Assembly: GCA_045039925.1 (NCBI GenBank) | Contig: CP108400.1 | Span: 7,750,001 to 7,814,000, forward strand | Length of the DNA stretch: 64,000 nt | DNA from: Yinghuangia sp045039925 | GTDB taxonomy: Bacteria; Actinomycetota; Actinomycetes; Streptomycetales; Streptomycetaceae | Direction: 5' to 3' | Shown: positions 26,028 to 34,692 of the stretch, in pieces | How the letters are laid out: every line of letters begins with the position of its first letter | Numbering within the stretch: the stretch's first letter is position 1 | Program-made: the position numbers and the translations under genes | The notes under the pieces: generated by a model | Told to the model about the DNA's origin: nothing | The model's input: only the letters and a program-made list of their open reading frames with translations | Databases searched by the model: none

Positions 26028-26231
26028 ATGGCTACCGGTACCGTCAAGTGGTTCAACTCGGAAAAGGGCTTCGGCTTCATCGCGCAGGACGGTGGCGGCG
26101 ACGACGTCTTCGCCCACTTCTCCGCCATCCAGGCGAACGGCTTCCGTGAGCTCGTCGAGGGCCAGCAGGTCGAGTTCGACGTGGTCCAGGGCCAGAAGGG
26201 CCTGCAGGCGGAGAACATCCGCACGATCTGA
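26028..26231 (+). CDS. cspA: Cold-shock protein, CspA family (67 aa)
   Basis: Single cold-shock domain with both RNA-binding motifs intact: RNP1 KGFGFIAQ and RNP2 DVFAHF. The start MATGTVKWFN and length of 67 aa are standard. It binds single-stranded nucleic acid and acts as RNA chaperone and transcription antiterminator. The unusually long leader with a terminator hairpin and a structured ribosome binding site fits autoregulation. A strong bidirectional hairpin (26259-26297) ends the transcript. Confidence 0.95.
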   Translation: MATGTVKWFNSEKGFGFIAQDGGGDDVFAHFSAIQANGFRELVEGQQVEFDVVQGQKGLQAENIRTI

Positions 26232-26258
26232 GCCTGAGCCTTCCCGCTCACTCACCCA

Positions 26259-26297
26259 CAGGGGCTCGTACCGGCGTTTCGCCGGTACGAGCCCCTG
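26259..26297. terminator. 18-bp bidirectional terminator hairpin
   Basis: Perfect 18-bp arms (26259-26276 and 26280-26297) with a TTT loop lie between the convergent cold-shock and MFS genes. This can terminate both transcripts. Confidence 0.8.
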
Positions 26298-26372
26298 CGG
26301 CGTTGTGCACGTGATCTCTGCGTGTGATCCCTGTGCGTGCGGCGTTGTGCGCGCGACGTGGTGTCTGCCGCG

Positions 26373-28106
26373 CTATCGCTCGCTCTCCGCCGTCTCGCGC
26401 ACCAGCTCGGCGAGCTCGGCGTCCACCTTGCGGGCGTGTTCCTCGGCGTCCGCACGCGCCTTCCGCGGATCCCAGCGCCCGGCCATCAGGAACACCGTCG
26501 GCAGGAACAGGGCCTGGCAGGCGATGGTGAACCACCACCACCGCTCCCACTCGTCCGGGGCCCGTTCCTGGGCCGCGAGGACGTCGGGGGCGTACTTGTC
26601 GAGCACCCGCAGCGCGTCCGCCTTCGCCTGGACCTCCAGGAGCTTGGCCGGCCCCACGGTCTGGATGGCCCGCTGCATGAGCTCGTCGGGTATCGGCTCC
26701 TGCCGCTGCTGGTAGCCGTCCAACTCGGCGAACAGCTTCTCGTTGGCCTGCACGGTCTCGGCGGCGGGACCCGCCTCCGCGGCGGCGGCCTGGACCTTCG
26801 CGCTGTCGTTCACCAGCGGGGTGACCGCCGTGACGATGAGCGGCGTGAAGATCGCCGACACCGACACGACGACGCGCAGCGTCCAGCCCCACACCGCCAG
26901 GCCGACCGCGGTCGCCGCCGGGTTGTGCCGCTCGACCGTCTCGGTGAACGCCGCCATCCACGGTGCGAACGTGAAGCCGCTGAACACGCCGATGCCGACC
27001 AGCAGCCACGCGAAGTGGTAGTAGCCCGTGCCGGGTTCGTCGGTACGCATCAGGAACAGCAGCGTGAAGAACACCGTGCCGACGCCGCCCAGGATCATGA
27101 ACGGTTTTCGCACCTTGAGCAGGTCGGACACGATGCCGACGAACACCAGCGACAGCGCGTTGGCCACCCAGTACCAGTTGGCGAGGGCGTTCGTCCGCTG
27201 TTCGGAGTAGCCGAAGGCGGTCGCGTAGTACACGACCAGGTTGCCGACGGCCGAGTAGTAGAACATCAGATGGAGGCTGATGCCCAGGGCCGGCACGACG
27301 ATGTCCGGCCGCGCCATCTGCTTCCACTGGCCCTTGAGCATCTGCTCGGTGTCCAGGCCGCGCGCCTTGGCCTCGACGAGCGCCTGGTCGCGCAGGCTCA
27401 CCATCAGCTGGTCGCGTAGCGGGGGCGACAACTCGCGCAGGCCGAAGAAGGCGATCACGAACACCGCGAGGCCCGCGTACCCGGCGAACCGGAACTGGTC
27501 CTCCCAGCCGTAGCTGTCCAGGGTGTTGCTGGTGACGATCGTCGTGGTCAGCGAGCCGATGACCGGGCCCAGTGTCCAGAAGCCCATCGCCGCGGCCCGG
27601 CCGATCTGCGGCGAGAAGTCGCGGATCAGGGCGGGGGAGGCGACCAGGACGATGCCTTCGACGAAGCTCACGATGGCCATGTAGACCATGAGCTGCGTCT
27701 TGGACTCGGCGTTGGGCACCGCGAAGACGATGAGCAGGCCCACGAGGAGCAGGCCGTACACCACGAGGTTCGCCCGGCCCCAGCGGTCCGCGAGCCCGGC
27801 CAGCAGCGAGGCGAAGGCACCGGCCAGGTTGCCCACCACGGAGATCATCGTGGCGAACATGTACGTCATGCCGAACTCGGAGATCAGGGAGGTCGACACC
27901 GAGTACTGGACGTACAACTCGTAGTACAGGACGATGCCGGCCAGCGTCGAGATGAACAGGTAGAACACCCGCGGACCGGTCTCCGGATAGCGGTCCAACT
28001 GCCGATTCCACAGCGGCCCCAGGGGATTTCGGGGCGGAGCCGCCGCAGCGGCTGGCTCGGGTTCTCTTGCGCCTTCGTCACCCCTCGGCGACGTGGTTTC
28101 GGACAT
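26373..28106 (-). CDS. MFS transporter, extended (577 aa)
   Basis: Major facilitator superfamily permease with twelve predicted membrane segments. LLAGLADRWGRANLVVYGLLL is the loop 2-3 motif (GxxxDRxGR type). The C-terminal region between the last segments contains an unusually long hydrophilic stretch (about residues 445-545, KVQAAAAEAGPAAETVQANEKLF...), likely extracytoplasmic or helical. The sequence then ends in a cytoplasmic charged tail (RWDPRKARADAEEHARKVDAELAEL). AGGAGG precedes ATG 28106. The substrate is unknown. Confidence 0.85.
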   Translation of the reverse strand: MSETTSPRGDEGAREPEPAAAAAPPRNPLGPLWNRQLDRYPETGPRVFYLFISTLAGIVLYYELYVQYSVSTSLISEFGMTYMFATMISVVGNLAGAFASLLAGLADRWGRANLVVYGLLLVGLLIVFAVPNAESKTQLMVYMAIVSFVEGIVLVASPALIRDFSPQIGRAAAMGFWTLGPVIGSLTTTIVTSNTLDSYGWEDQFRFAGYAGLAVFVIAFFGLRELSPPLRDQLMVSLRDQALVEAKARGLDTEQMLKGQWKQMARPDIVVPALGISLHLMFYYSAVGNLVVYYATAFGYSEQRTNALANWYWVANALSLVFVGIVSDLLKVRKPFMILGGVGTVFFTLLFLMRTDEPGTGYYHFAWLLVGIGVFSGFTFAPWMAAFTETVERHNPAATAVGLAVWGWTLRVVVSVSAIFTPLIVTAVTPLVNDSAKVQAAAAEAGPAAETVQANEKLFAELDGYQQRQEPIPDELMQRAIQTVGPAKLLEVQAKADALRVLDKYAPDVLAAQERAPDEWERWWWFTIACQALFLPTVFLMAGRWDPRKARADAEEHARKVDAELAELVRETAESER

Positions 28107-28342
28107 GCGGCCTCCTCGGAGCGCCCGGGACATGAGCGGTGCGGATTGCCGAACTGGTCGGTGCCAAAAGCGTGATGCGCCATGCACGGTGCGAAGAGCG
28201 GAGGCGAGCGTAGTGCCGGGCGGTTACACGTACCAGAGGCATAGCTAACGTTCGATCGGTAATTTGCTCGGCCGGTACCTTGCGGGCGGCCCGGCAGCCC
28301 CTGTGCGGCTGCTATGCGGCTGTTCGGCCCGTCCTCGCGCGG

Positions 28343-28975
28343 CTATTCGGGCAGCACCAGCGCGGGGCGGCGCGGGTCGTCCCAGCGCACGACGAAGTCG
28401 GCCGACTCCTCGGGGAAGCACTCGGCGCGGTAGCGGTCGTACGCCGGGAGGGTCCACCGCGCGTCGGCCGCGGTACGGCGTTCGAGAGCGCCCGCGGACA
28501 GACTCAGATGCACCGTCAGATCGATCGGCAGACCCCGCCCGATCAGCAGCGACCCGTCGAGCAAAAGCACGCCGCCGGGCGCGAGTTCGACGTACCCGGC
28601 GCGGGTGGCCCGGTCGCGCCCGGCGTCCCACAGGCTCGGCAGCACCCGCCCGTCGCCGCCCGGGCCGAGGGGATCCAGCACCTCGCGCTGGAGGCCCTTC
28701 TCGTCGAGCCACGACCAGTAGAACGAGTCCGCGTCATGGCGCCCGTGTTCGAGCCGGATCGACGCGGGGCGCAGGAAGTCGTCGGCGGAGACGCGCCGCA
28801 CGGGGTGCCCGGCGGTGCGCAGCGGCGCCACCATCGCATCCGCGAGTACGCCCGGCTCCGCAGCCGCGGCGCCGTCGACGGCGACGCGCAGCCGCCCGCC
28901 CGACGGCACGCGGTCGGAGACGACCTCGGCGAGATGGTCGGCCAGGGCCTCGGGAGTCAGCGGACGTACACGCAC
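28343..28975 (-). CDS. Uridine-kinase-like protein with degenerate P-loop (210 aa)
   Basis: The overall sequence follows bacterial uridine-kinase-like proteins: VAVDG start of strand 1, VSADDFLRP, YDRYRAECFPEESADFVV. The Walker A loop, however, reads DGAAAAEPGVLADAM instead of GxxxxGK(S/T), so the phosphate-binding lysine is absent. Similar degenerate versions occur in actinobacteria (recollection, not checked). It may be a pseudo-kinase or bind phosphate otherwise. GTG 28975 follows an AGGA site. It is 91 bases downstream of the HerA-like gene on the same strand, across a tandem-repeat array. Confidence 0.68.
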   Translation of the reverse strand: MRVRPLTPEALADHLAEVVSDRVPSGGRLRVAVDGAAAAEPGVLADAMVAPLRTAGHPVRRVSADDFLRPASIRLEHGRHDADSFYWSWLDEKGLQREVLDPLGPGGDGRVLPSLWDAGRDRATRAGYVELAPGGVLLLDGSLLIGRGLPIDLTVHLSLSAGALERRTAADARWTLPAYDRYRAECFPEESADFVVRWDDPRRPALVLPE

Positions 28976-29002
28976 GCCCCTATCCTGCCCGGTCGCCGAT
29001 CC

Positions 29003-29080
29003 GGGACCTCGATTCAGGGCCTCGATCCAGGACCTCGATCCAGGGCCCCAGATGTCACCAAGGACCTCAGATGTCACCTT
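29003..29080 (+). repeat. Tandem repeats at the HerA-like gene 3' end
   Basis: Three 13-14-bp units (29003-29016, 29017-29029, 29030-29042) of the form GG(G)(A/C)CCTCGATCCA run into two 19-bp units (29043-29061, 29062-29080) of the form GG-C--CAGATGTCACC. The last unit extends over the stop codon at 29067 into the coding end of the ATPase gene. Confidence 0.7.
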
Positions 29081-32000
29081 GGATCTCGTCGACCGCTTGC
29101 GCGTCGCCCGTGCCGAGCCGCGTGATCACGTCTTCGGGGTCCGGCTCGATGCCCGCCGCGATCAGGAGGTCCGCGGCCGCCCTGTCCACCGTGCCGGGGT
29201 GCGACCACGCCTCGGCGGCGAGCATCTGCTGGCCGAAGCAGACGGCCGTACGGTCGGCGGCGTCGGAGTCCTCGGCCGGGGACTCCACCAACTGGTAGGC
29301 GGCGTCCTGGCAGGCGTCCCAGAGCGCGGGACGGCCTTCCGTGCCCGCGGTCCGGTCCGCTTCGCGTGCCTTGGCCCACACGCCGTCGAAGTCGCCGGAC
29401 CCGGCGAGTTCGGCGACCGGCCACCGGCACAGGCACGGCCCGGGCTGCTCGCCCCAGATCCGGGCGCACGCCTGGAACGGTCCGAAGCCGCCGCCCTGGA
29501 GCGCGAGCAGCTTCGCTCGCAGGGCCGCCACCGGCTCGTCCGTCGGAAGGCCTTCGACATGGGCGCCGATCGCGCGGTCGACGAGGTCCGCGACGCTCGC
29601 GGTGTCGCTGTAGGCCCAACCCGCCCGTGCCCCGCGGGCGTCGGCCAGGCGCCGGGAGGCGTGCCGGACGAACCGGCCCAGCGTCGCGGGCAGATCGGCG
29701 CCGTACTGCATCCGGGGTGCCAGCACGGCGAGCACTTCCGGCCAGGTGCGCGCGAGCCCGCCCGGATTCATCACGGCCGACAGCACGGTGCGCGCGAACG
29801 TCCGCAGCACCGCCGGGTCGTCGGTCATGCGGCGGGCCGCTTCGCACGCCTCGGGGGCCGCCGCGCAGCCGCCGTCGCAGTCCCCGGACGCGGGCAGCAG
29901 GTCCGCACCCCGGGCACGGGCGCGCTCACGTACCTCGGTGTCCTTGGGCCAACTGCCGGAACCGCCCTTGGCCTGGGGCGCCTGCACCAGCAGCGGCGCG
30001 TCCTCCCCGTCCGCGAAGACGGCGGCGCGCCCGACCGGGAGGCTGGCCATCGCCACATCCTGGTACGACGTCATCACCATGGTGTCGCCCAGGACTTGGC
30101 GGTCGTCGCCGGCCACGATGCGGTGCGCGACCTTGAGGTTGGTGTTCTTCAGGACGTCCCTGGCGACCTTGCCAGGGATCTGGTCCACCACCACGACACC
30201 CTGGCCGTACGCCCGGATCTCGGACAGCAGGCCGGTGAACGTCTCCACCGCCTTGCCCTTGGCGTCGGCCTCCCCTTCGCTGCCGCCGCCGCGCGGGCCC
30301 GGTTCGCTCAGCAGCCGGTGGGCCTCCTCGACGACGAGGACGTGGCGCAGACCCTCGGTGTCGCCCTCGATGCGCCGCTGCTCCACGAGACGGATCATCA
30401 ACAGGCCCATCATGAAAGCCTTGTCGTCGTCATCGCCCATGCCTTCGAGCTCCAGCACGGTCGGCTGCCCGAACAGCTCGGCCGCCGGGAGCGAGCGGCG
30501 CGTGTCGAGCATGCGGCCTTTGCCGCCGGTGCGCAGGCTGCCCAGCCGGGTGCCGAGGGCGGCGCGCAGGTCGCCGGTGACCTTCTCCTCGTAGCCGAGC
30601 TTCGGCACGATCTCCTCGACCTTGCGGACGAGTTCGCCGAGCGTGGGGAACGCGTCGGCGCGGTCGGCGGCGGTGGCGCCGTTGTGGGCGGGGTCGGGGT
30701 CGCGGTTGGGGTCGGTGGCGAGACGGCGGTTGGTGCCGGTGGTGAGGTCCCATCCGCGGTCTGTGTAGACGGCGTGCAGGCTCTTCTCCAGGATCTGCGG
30801 CAGCGGCGTCCACATGCCGAACCCGGCGTTGAACACGGAGCGCAGCAGGTCGAGGTGTACGGCGACCGGGATGCCCTCAGGTACTTCGAAGGGGTTGAGG
30901 CGGAACGGCGCCACGGTCTCGTTGCCCGGCGTCAGGATCCGCAGGTTCGGGCCCAGGCGTGGTTCGCGCAGGAGGGCGCGGTACTCGGTCTTCGCCGGTT
31001 CCAGGACGAGGAACGGCACGCCCTGGTCCGCAAGTTGCCGTAGGAGGTGGAAGACGGTGTTTGTCTTGCCCGAGCCGGTGACGCCGGTGACGAAGGCGTG
31101 CCGGGTGAGTTTCGCCGGGCGTATCCCGTAGAACGTCGAGGTGGTGTGGGAGCGTTCGACGAGCGCACCCAACACGAGGGCATCGGCGTCCAGTTGGGGG
31201 CCGACGGTGTCGAAGTCGGGGACCTCGCTGATGGCGAACCCGTGCGTCTCCGTTTCGGGGAAGCGTACGTAGGCGGCCAGTTGCGAGGACGTCAGCAGCG
31301 TCTGGTGCCCGAAGGGCTGGTGGTAGAGGCCGGGCGCCGGGGCGTCGTAGTCCAGGTCGGGAAGAGCCCAGGCGGAGGCCAGCGCGGGCACTTCGTCGCG
31401 CTCCCACACCCGGACCGGCTCGGGCAGCGACTCCCGTCCGGAGAACACCCCGCGCCAGAGACTTCCGGTGTGCGCGAACCCGTCTCCGTCGGAGAGCAGG
31501 TACACGGCCGTACGCCACGCGCCGCTGCCCTGGCCCTCGGTGAGGCAGCGCAGTTGGCCGACGAGGAGTTCGAGGTAGTGGTCCGCCAGCGGGCTCGGCG
31601 CGCCGTCGAGCTTGACGCCGGTCTGCACCGAGCGCATCTCGTTGATGAGGCTCATCCGCAGCTCGCGCACCGGCTCCTCGTCGACCGGCTGCGCGAGGAC
31701 CAGCGCCATCCACCGGGTACCGCCCAGCCCCTGCACCAAGCGGTCCAGCTGTCCCAGGCCGTCCAGCTCCGCCGGCGACTTGAGCGTCGGTATGCCCAGG
31801 GCGAGCCCGCCGGTCTGCCACGTACCGGTGTCCGGATCCTCGGCCGCCAGGTCGACGGCCGGGTACAGCGCCCGCAGCGCGGACTCCAGCAGCCGTCCGT
31901 TGTCGCGCGCCGAGTCCGCCTCGGCGCCCGAGGGCAGCCAGGTGCCGAGCCGCAGGCTCACGCGGCCGGGCTCGCCGCCGACGGTGAAGGCGATCGGCAC

Positions 32001-32228
32001 CTTGTACTGGTGCATCCCGACCAGGAGATCGCGGGTCACCGGGTCCACGGCGTCGCGGCCCCCGGCCTTACGGCGCTTGTCGAAGCGGCCGATCCCGGTG
32101 ATCCGGGTGAGCGTACGCAGCTCGGGCGGCGACTCGGTGAACGTCGTCGACGCGTCGAGCGCCGGCGGCTCGAAGCCGACGCGTTGCAGGTAGTCGAGGC
32201 TTCCGCCGGTCAGGCCCTCGATCGACAT
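29067..32228 (-). CDS. HerA/FtsK-type P-loop ATPase (DUF87-like, 1053 aa)
   Basis: Large ATPase with Walker A GVTGSGKTNTVFHLLRQL near residue 383 and Walker B HVLVVEEAHRLL near 630, the arrangement of HerA/DUF87 DNA-translocase-like proteins. The segment YGQGVVVVDQIPGKVARDVLKNTNLKVAHRI is typical of the sensor and arginine-finger region. The first about 370 residues form an unassigned domain with hydrophobic beta strands. The last about 280 residues contain a Cys cluster (CDGGCAAAPEAC) and a second Cys group (CARIWGEQPGPCLC). No nuclease partner (NurA, SIR2) is adjacent. It sits 15 bases after the zinc-ribbon gene, so the two are co-transcribed. DNA or protein translocation is inference. Confidence 0.82.
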   Translation of the reverse strand: MSIEGLTGGSLDYLQRVGFEPPALDASTTFTESPPELRTLTRITGIGRFDKRRKAGGRDAVDPVTRDLLVGMHQYKVPIAFTVGGEPGRVSLRLGTWLPSGAEADSARDNGRLLESALRALYPAVDLAAEDPDTGTWQTGGLALGIPTLKSPAELDGLGQLDRLVQGLGGTRWMALVLAQPVDEEPVRELRMSLINEMRSVQTGVKLDGAPSPLADHYLELLVGQLRCLTEGQGSGAWRTAVYLLSDGDGFAHTGSLWRGVFSGRESLPEPVRVWERDEVPALASAWALPDLDYDAPAPGLYHQPFGHQTLLTSSQLAAYVRFPETETHGFAISEVPDFDTVGPQLDADALVLGALVERSHTTSTFYGIRPAKLTRHAFVTGVTGSGKTNTVFHLLRQLADQGVPFLVLEPAKTEYRALLREPRLGPNLRILTPGNETVAPFRLNPFEVPEGIPVAVHLDLLRSVFNAGFGMWTPLPQILEKSLHAVYTDRGWDLTTGTNRRLATDPNRDPDPAHNGATAADRADAFPTLGELVRKVEEIVPKLGYEEKVTGDLRAALGTRLGSLRTGGKGRMLDTRRSLPAAELFGQPTVLELEGMGDDDDKAFMMGLLMIRLVEQRRIEGDTEGLRHVLVVEEAHRLLSEPGPRGGGSEGEADAKGKAVETFTGLLSEIRAYGQGVVVVDQIPGKVARDVLKNTNLKVAHRIVAGDDRQVLGDTMVMTSYQDVAMASLPVGRAAVFADGEDAPLLVQAPQAKGGSGSWPKDTEVRERARARGADLLPASGDCDGGCAAAPEACEAARRMTDDPAVLRTFARTVLSAVMNPGGLARTWPEVLAVLAPRMQYGADLPATLGRFVRHASRRLADARGARAGWAYSDTASVADLVDRAIGAHVEGLPTDEPVAALRAKLLALQGGGFGPFQACARIWGEQPGPCLCRWPVAELAGSGDFDGVWAKAREADRTAGTEGRPALWDACQDAAYQLVESPAEDSDAADRTAVCFGQQMLAAEAWSHPGTVDRAAADLLIAAGIEPDPEDVITRLGTGDAQAVDEIQGDI

Positions 32229-32243
32229 GGCGCACGCCCGCCC

Positions 32244-33176
32244 TCAGGAGTCTTCCGGGAAGCCCGGCGGGGGACCCGTGTCGGCGGTGAAAATCGTGTA
32301 CGCACCCCAGGCGATCCAGGCGGCGATCGCCACGAACAGCACGATCGCGATGACCATGACCCACTTCGGCACCCGCTTGGAGCGGACCGAGGCTCCCGTG
32401 GTGAGGTTCTCCAGCTGGTCGACGCACAGCGTGCCCGAGCGCATCTTGCCGCGCGTACGCACCCAGTCGCCGTCGCTGATGGAGCCCTCGAAGGTCAGAC
32501 CGCGCATCTCGACCGGGACCAGCAGGACCCGGTTGCCCCGGTTGTCGTACCGCTCGACGCGGAACGTCCAGATCACCTCGGACTGGGACTCCCCGCGGTA
32601 CTCGGAGCGCAGTTGGATCCCGCGCACCTGGCCCTCGACGACGGTGTTGTTGCCGGTGCCGGACGCGGGGACGCCGACCGCGGGTGGGCCGGCCGCGGGC
32701 GCGCGGGGCGGTCCGTCGTCATGCGTCGGCGGCCGGTTCTCGGGGGGCGGGTGTTCGTGGGCGGCCGGGCGTTCCGGCGGGGCGGGTCGGGAGTCGGCGA
32801 AGTTGCGGGCGTCCGGTTGCGGAGGCGGCGGTGCGGGCGGCGGGCCGCCTGGTGTGCCGCCCGGCCCGCGTTCCCGGGGCCGCCAGCCGCCCCCGCCGGG
32901 GCGGGAGCGCTGCCACGGGCGGGGCTCGTACCCCGGCGGTGGCGCGGAGGTCACGGCTTCGCTGCCGGCCGGGTCCGCGGACCACTCGCCCTGCGGTCGC
33001 TCCGGCTGCCGCGTCGCGGTGGGCGGGGGTGCAGCCGGGGGTGTCACCGGCGGTGTCATCGGTGACGTCATCGGCGGGGGAGGGGCCGTGGAGAGCTGTT
33101 GGCCGCAGCGGGCACAGAACATGTCGCCTGCCGCCGGCGCTGCTCCACAGCGGGAACATGCCAATTGGCTGGCCAT
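32244..33176 (-). CDS. Zinc-ribbon membrane protein (310 aa)
   Basis: The N-terminal zinc ribbon has ligands Cys7, Cys10, Cys21 and Cys24 (CSRC...CARC). A long Pro-rich disordered linker (about residues 30-150) follows. A soluble beta-rich domain comes next (TVVEGQVRGIQLRSEYRGESQSEVIWTFRVERYD...), then one C-terminal membrane helix (WVMVIAIVLFVAIAAWIAWGAY). The topology suggests a membrane-tethered adaptor with a cytosolic metal-binding end. It is the first gene of a two-gene unit with the HerA-like ATPase and may anchor that ATPase to the membrane (inference). Confidence 0.78.
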   Translation of the reverse strand: MASQLACSRCGAAPAAGDMFCARCGQQLSTAPPPPMTSPMTPPVTPPAAPPPTATRQPERPQGEWSADPAGSEAVTSAPPPGYEPRPWQRSRPGGGGWRPRERGPGGTPGGPPPAPPPPQPDARNFADSRPAPPERPAAHEHPPPENRPPTHDDGPPRAPAAGPPAVGVPASGTGNNTVVEGQVRGIQLRSEYRGESQSEVIWTFRVERYDNRGNRVLLVPVEMRGLTFEGSISDGDWVRTRGKMRSGTLCVDQLENLTTGASVRSKRVPKWVMVIAIVLFVAIAAWIAWGAYTIFTADTGPPPGFPEDS

Positions 33177-33315
33177 ATTTCGAGGTTAGACCTGTGGTGA
33201 TCCACTCGCAGGTCGGGCGGAGTCGGCCCGTCCGGTGTGTGATTGAAAGTACGGCCTGCCACGCACGGCACCACGTACGCCACCGCGTACGGCATCACGC
33301 AGGGCGGAGGAAATC

Positions 33316-34095
33316 ATGGGCGAGAAGACCCAGGGCGATCGCCGTCAGGAAACCACGGACCGGCAGTCCGACTCGCCGCGCAGCGGATCCCAGGACCGGG
33401 GCGACGGCGGCAGCCGGAACATGTCCAGCCAGGAGCGCAAGGAGTACTCCTCCGGTCAGCGCGAGATCCGATCGCACAGCGAGGTCCACTCGGACAAGGG
33501 TTCGGGGACCGTCGATTCGAGCGTGCACAAGGACGGCAACAGCACGCACACGTCGACGGAAGTCAAGGACAGCGCGGGCAACACCACCAGCAAGACCGAC
33601 TCCAGGACCGACCACAAGGGCGGCGGCAAAGACGTCAACCACACCGACAAGTACGGCCCGGACGGCAAGACCAAGACCGGGAGTTCCGACACGACCAGCA
33701 CGACCACGAAGAACAAGGACGGGTCCACCACGCAGAAGGACCACACGGTGAACCGTGACGGGAACGGCACGAAGACGGGCAGCTCGGACTCCACCACGCA
33801 CACCACGAAGAACAAGGACGGGTCCACGACTTCGACGACCCACACGACGAACTACGACGCCAACGGCAAGAAGACCGGCAGCTCCGACTCGACCACCAAG
33901 ACGGACAAGAACGGCAACTCGTCGAACGTCACCAAGAACTACGACGCCAAAGGCAATTCGACCGGAGGCAGCGACTCGGGCACCCGCAAGGACAAGGACG
34001 GCTCGACCAACACCCACACCCACAAAACCGATAAGAACGGCAACGTGACCGGCAATTCGACCAGCAACACCACCACCAGCTCGAACAAACGCTGA
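33316..34095 (+). CDS. Hydrophilic Thr/Ser/Gly/Lys repeat protein (259 aa)
   Basis: No recognised family. The protein is almost devoid of hydrophobic residues: no Cys, Trp, Phe or Leu can be seen, and Tyr and Val are scarce. It is dominated by T, S, K, D, N and G. From about residue 115 it is built of five repeats of about 30 aa, each with a (N/Y)-D-x-x-G-x-x-x-G-S-S-D-S-T-T core and a KNKDGSTT half. There is no signal peptide or membrane segment, so it is predicted cytoplasmic and disordered. Glycine-rich hydrophilicity fits a hydrophilin or desiccation-type protectant (inference). GGAGGAAATC precedes the ATG. Divergent from the zinc-ribbon gene. Confidence 0.8.
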   Translation: MGEKTQGDRRQETTDRQSDSPRSGSQDRGDGGSRNMSSQERKEYSSGQREIRSHSEVHSDKGSGTVDSSVHKDGNSTHTSTEVKDSAGNTTSKTDSRTDHKGGGKDVNHTDKYGPDGKTKTGSSDTTSTTTKNKDGSTTQKDHTVNRDGNGTKTGSSDSTTHTTKNKDGSTTSTTHTTNYDANGKKTGSSDSTTKTDKNGNSSNVTKNYDAKGNSTGGSDSGTRKDKDGSTNTHTHKTDKNGNVTGNSTSNTTTSSNKR

Positions 34096-34269
34096 ACGCC
34101 CCCACGAGTTCGCCCCCGCGACCTCGACCCCCGGTGCCCCTGCCCGGCTGCGACGGGCGCCGCTTTCCGCGCGTACGGTTTTGCCGAAGTCCGTCGGCGC
34201 CGGAATTCCACTCAGGTTCTGGTCGCCGGAGGCGACTCGTACATCCTCGGCTGAGTTGGGTGGTATCCG

Positions 34270-34692
34270 ATGACCGACCACTCCGCGCTTCCGTTGGCCG
34301 AGTTCGGGTTTCCGGGGGAGCTGCGGGACAAGTTGGTGGCGGCGATCCTGGCGGGCGAGAAGACGTCGACGACGGGGCTGCTCGTGGACTACGAGGTCGG
34401 CGGGGAGTCGCTGCCGGTCGTCGGTGCGCGGCAGACCGTCGTCGACTCGGACACGCGCCCGGTGGCGGTCATCGAGGTGACCGAGGTACGCACGCTGCCG
34501 CTGCGCGACGTCGACTGGCCCCACGTACGCGACGAGGGCGAAGGGGACGAGTCGATCGCGTCGTGGCGGGCGTGCCACGAGGAGTTCTGGCACAGCCCGG
34601 AGATGCGCGAGGCGCTCGGCGACCCGGACTTCGAGGTGGACGACGAGACGATCGTGGTGGCCGAGCGGTTTCGTGTTGTGCAGCGCCTCTAG
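34270..34692 (+). CDS. ASCH-domain protein (140 aa)
   Basis: Small beta-barrel ASCH (PUA-like) protein. EFGFPGELRDKLVAAILAGEKTSTTGLL opens the domain, and the family's basic groove residues lie in GEKTSTT. VVDSDTRPVAVIEVTEVRTLPLRDVDWPHVRDEGEGDESIASWRACHEEFW completes it. ASCH domains bind RNA or modified nucleosides; some members hydrolyse N4-acetylcytidine. The specific role here is unknown. Its TAG stop lies inside the terminal inverted repeat of the array at 34689-34770 and mirrors the stop of the convergent GNAT gene. Confidence 0.88.
   Translation: MTDHSALPLAEFGFPGELRDKLVAAILAGEKTSTTGLLVDYEVGGESLPVVGARQTVVDSDTRPVAVIEVTEVRTLPLRDVDWPHVRDEGEGDESIASWRACHEEFWHSPEMREALGDPDFEVDDETIVVAERFRVVQRL

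Noticed and set aside
29003..29080. CRISPR array
   Set aside because: Units are 13-19 bp, contiguous and diverged, with no spacers; there are no cas genes in the window. The same holds for 34700-34764.
29067..32228. Known HerA-based antiphage system
   Set aside because: The usual partners (NurA, SIR2, DUF4297-type nuclease) are missing next to the ATPase, so a defence label would be unsupported.
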